From: UBA6522 sp965221035
GTDB taxonomy: Bacteria > Pseudomonadota > Gammaproteobacteria > Steroidobacterales > Rariloculaceae
Reading direction: 5' to 3'
Assembly: GCA_965221035.1 (NCBI GenBank)
Contig: OZ244860.1
Coordinates: 248,001 to 312,000 of the forward strand
Length of the DNA stretch: 64,000 nt
Position 1 is the stretch's first letter. Each line of letters begins with the position of its first letter. Positions 62,063 to 64,000 of this stretch are shown here, in pieces. A program made the position numbers and the translations under genes. The notes beneath the pieces were generated by a model, which saw nothing but the letters and a program-made list of their open reading frames with translations, was not told the DNA's origin and ran no database searches.

Positions 62063-62890
62063 ATGCCTGACGTTTCGGTCATTTTCAGTACCTACCGCCA
62101 GCCGGAGTGGCTGGACAAGACCCTGTTCGGTTTCGCTCATCAGGTTCACCGGGACTTTGAAGTCGTCATTGCCGATGACGGCTCCGGCGAGGAGACGGCC
62201 GAAGTCATCCGATCCGCCCGCGGACGCTCCGGGATGCGTATCGAGCATGTCTGGCAGGCGGACCAGGGCTTCCGAAAATGCCGGATACTGAACAAGGCCA
62301 TACTCAAGGCCCGGGGCAGGTATCTGATCTTCACCGACGGGGATTGCATTCCGCATCCGGAGTTTGTCGCGCGACACGTTGAGCTGGCCGAACCGAAGCG
62401 ATTCCTTTCAGGAGGCCTTGTGCGCCTGCCGTTGGGCCTGTCCCAGGACATTCGATTGGAAGATATCGATTCCGGTCGGTGTTTTTCCCCGTCCTGGTTG
62501 CTGAGACGGGGAATGCCGTTCACCCACAAGCTGCTCAAGCTCGGCGCGGGACCGGGCTTCGGCGCGGTGCTGGACCACGTCTCGCCCACCACCGCCGGCT
62601 GGAACGGTCACAACGCCTCGGGCTGGAAGGAAGACATCCTCCGCGCAAATGGATTCGATGAACGGATGGGGTACGGCGGAGAAGACCGGGAACTGGGAGA
62701 ACGGCTGGAAAATGCCGGAGTCCGGGGCAAGCGAATCCGTCACCGCGTGACATGCCTGCACCTGGACCATCCGCGTGGCTACCGGAGCGCGCAAGCCCGC
62801 GCGGCCAACCTGGCCATCCGGCGACAGACCCGACGTCAACGCCGGACGTGCACCCGGCACGGTATCGCTCAACTGCAGGTTGCGCCGTAG
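62063..62890 (+). CDS. Family 2 glycosyltransferase
   Basis: 275 residues. GT-A fold: VSVIFSTYRQPEWLDKTLFG at the N terminus, VVIADDGSGEETAEVIRSA, the DxD-like LIFTDGDCIPHPEF, and the acceptor/base region WKEDILRANGFDERMGYGGEDRELGERL with GGED. Similar to chondroitin-type or galactosyltransferase-like (Glyco_transf_7C) enzymes. ATG 62063 puts the first strand at the N terminus. Stands alone; product unknown. Confidence 0.9.
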   Translation: MPDVSVIFSTYRQPEWLDKTLFGFAHQVHRDFEVVIADDGSGEETAEVIRSARGRSGMRIEHVWQADQGFRKCRILNKAILKARGRYLIFTDGDCIPHPEFVARHVELAEPKRFLSGGLVRLPLGLSQDIRLEDIDSGRCFSPSWLLRRGMPFTHKLLKLGAGPGFGAVLDHVSPTTAGWNGHNASGWKEDILRANGFDERMGYGGEDRELGERLENAGVRGKRIRHRVTCLHLDHPRGYRSAQARAANLAIRRQTRRQRRTCTRHGIAQLQVAP

Positions 62891-62914
62891 CGGGCCTTGT
62901 TGGTCACCTGAGGG

Positions 62915-64000
62915 TCAGGGCGAGTACCAGATGGGCGAGGAATAGGCCCGTTCCTGGATGGTTTCCGGATAGCCTTCAAAGGGCGGTTCACGCAGCGCGA
63001 CCGCGTCGTAGAGCGTGTGCCGCGGCGTCGGTATTTCTATTGCCCGGGCGTAGTAGAAAGACGGCCTGTCCGGGTCGAATTCCGGGTCCTCCCAGACCGC
63101 CGACAACCGTGTGGTGCCCATGGAGTTGGTATAGGTCGCGGTCGTGAGGTCGACGGTGTCGCCAACCGGCGGCACCCGCCCATCCATGTCCATCTCGCGC
63201 CTGTCCGACCATGCGACGTCATGGACGATTTCACGGGGCGTGCCGTCGGGGTCCAGCCAACCCTTCACGATCTGGATACGGTCCAGGTTGGCGCCGTCCG
63301 GATCCATGGCCGCTTCCACCAGGAACGTGATGCTCCGGCCGGTCGGTGCACGCGCCAGTTCGCCGCCCATGGGAACGCCGCCGCGGTAGCCCGTTTCCGC
63401 CAGGTCGTTGGCTTCCGCGTCTTCCGGCGTATACTCCCATCCGCCAAAGAAACGCAAGTGGATGCGCGGGCCGGAGGTGGCGTACACCTCCTTGCGGCGG
63501 AATGCGTCGAAGAGCGATTCGCGGGTATTCTCCTCGGCCCATACGCCCGCCAGGCCGGCGGCCTCGAAGTCCCGCCCGATCTTGTAGGTTCCCGGCTCGT
63601 TGCCGCCTTGCAAGGGCGCGGTTTTCGTCAGGGGCGTGCCTTCGACGGCCAATTTGCCGGTATAGGCGGCCTCGTCCGTTGTGGACAGTCCCGTGTGGAT
63701 GTCGCTTGAACCGATAAATCCGAACCTGTAAGGGTTGGCGCCGACCCTCGCCTCGATTTCCAGTCCGCGCAAAAGCGCCGCACGAGCGTATTCGGCGGAA
63801 TTCGGCGGGGGGATATCCACGCCCGGCAGCCGGGCCCGTTCGTAGACGCCGAAATCCGCGAACTCGTCGTCGGGCGACAGCGTCGGATGGGTCTCGGAGT
63901 CGCCCTTGGTCTGGGTGATCTCCATGATCGGCTCCCAGCGGATTCGCGTGCGGGCGTACTCGCCGCTGATGGGCCTTCCATCCGAATCCACCTCCTGGAA
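62915..64000 (-). CDS. DUF3604 protein, 3' part
   Basis: At least 361 residues; the 5' end lies beyond the window and the frame is still open at base 64000. IMEITQTKGDSETHPTLSPDDEF, GFIGSSDIHTG, then SLFDAFRRKEVYATSGPRI are strong DUF3604 signatures; the family has a PHP-like metal-dependent fold. It is frequent in marine bacteria, often beside TonB receptors. Exact reaction unknown. Confidence 0.9.
   Translation of the reverse strand, partial: FQEVDSDGRPISGEYARTRIRWEPIMEITQTKGDSETHPTLSPDDEFADFGVYERARLPGVDIPPPNSAEYARAALLRGLEIEARVGANPYRFGFIGSSDIHTGLSTTDEAAYTGKLAVEGTPLTKTAPLQGGNEPGTYKIGRDFEAAGLAGVWAEENTRESLFDAFRRKEVYATSGPRIHLRFFGGWEYTPEDAEANDLAETGYRGGVPMGGELARAPTGRSITFLVEAAMDPDGANLDRIQIVKGWLDPDGTPREIVHDVAWSDRREMDMDGRVPPVGDTVDLTTATYTNSMGTTRLSAVWEDPEFDPDRPSFYYARAIEIPTPRHTLYDAVALREPPFEGYPETIQERAYSSPIWYSP

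Overview
The window looks like a chromosomal segment of a high-GC, free-living or host-associated marine-type gammaproteobacterium. This rests on the gene content and order of the housekeeping core: sdhCDAB-sdhE-ygfX, rpoE-rseA-rseB-rseC-lepB-rnc-era-recO-pdxJ-acpS, then rlmD, nagZ, hpt, a thioinosine phosphorylase and csiV. The accessory genes (TonB receptor, Sox-type sulfur enzymes, molybdoenzymes, DUF3604, arylsulfotransferase, Na+/solute symporter) fit a heterotroph that scavenges organic matter and reduced sulfur. No rRNA, tRNA or CRISPR array was recognised. I cannot name a genus.

Layout. 0-5.9 kb: end of a TonB receptor, a SoxC/SoxD-like pair, a YeeE/TsuA-type sulfur transporter and a secreted cyclase. 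5.9-7.4 kb: two tandem secreted lectin-like paralogues. 7.5-29 kb: the core block listed above, interrupted at 23.8-25.0 kb by an AAA/DUF4143 ATPase whose upstream region carries a 16-bp perfect inverted repeat. 28.9-38.4 kb: outer-membrane barrel, an oxidoreductase-SelD fusion, an orphan molybdenum hydroxylase, a Tat-exported sulfite-oxidase-family enzyme, a Rieske oxygenase and an MFS transporter.

38.5-46.4 kb is a compositionally different island that looks like a defence island: a LysM-TM-NERD protein, a 1380-residue NTPase with a C-terminal PD-(D/E)XK-type nuclease motif, an antitoxin followed by a PIN-toxin remnant, a broken nuclease-PUA/EVE-like gene and a complete HepT/MntA toxin-antitoxin pair. 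This is the best candidate for an undescribed system.

46.4-64 kb is a catabolic and accessory region: P450 plus arylsulfotransferase, LysR regulator beside a TonB-receptor remnant, GST, class III aminotransferase with symporter and DUF3311 partner, a RhuM-type gene split by an IS630-family element (precise excision would restore the frame), a secreted metallo-beta-lactamase-fold hydrolase, two small paired membrane proteins, an NHL-type propeller, a DUF2272 protein, a glycosyltransferase and the 3' part of a DUF3604 gene. All functional statements come from reading motifs and context; no database search was run.
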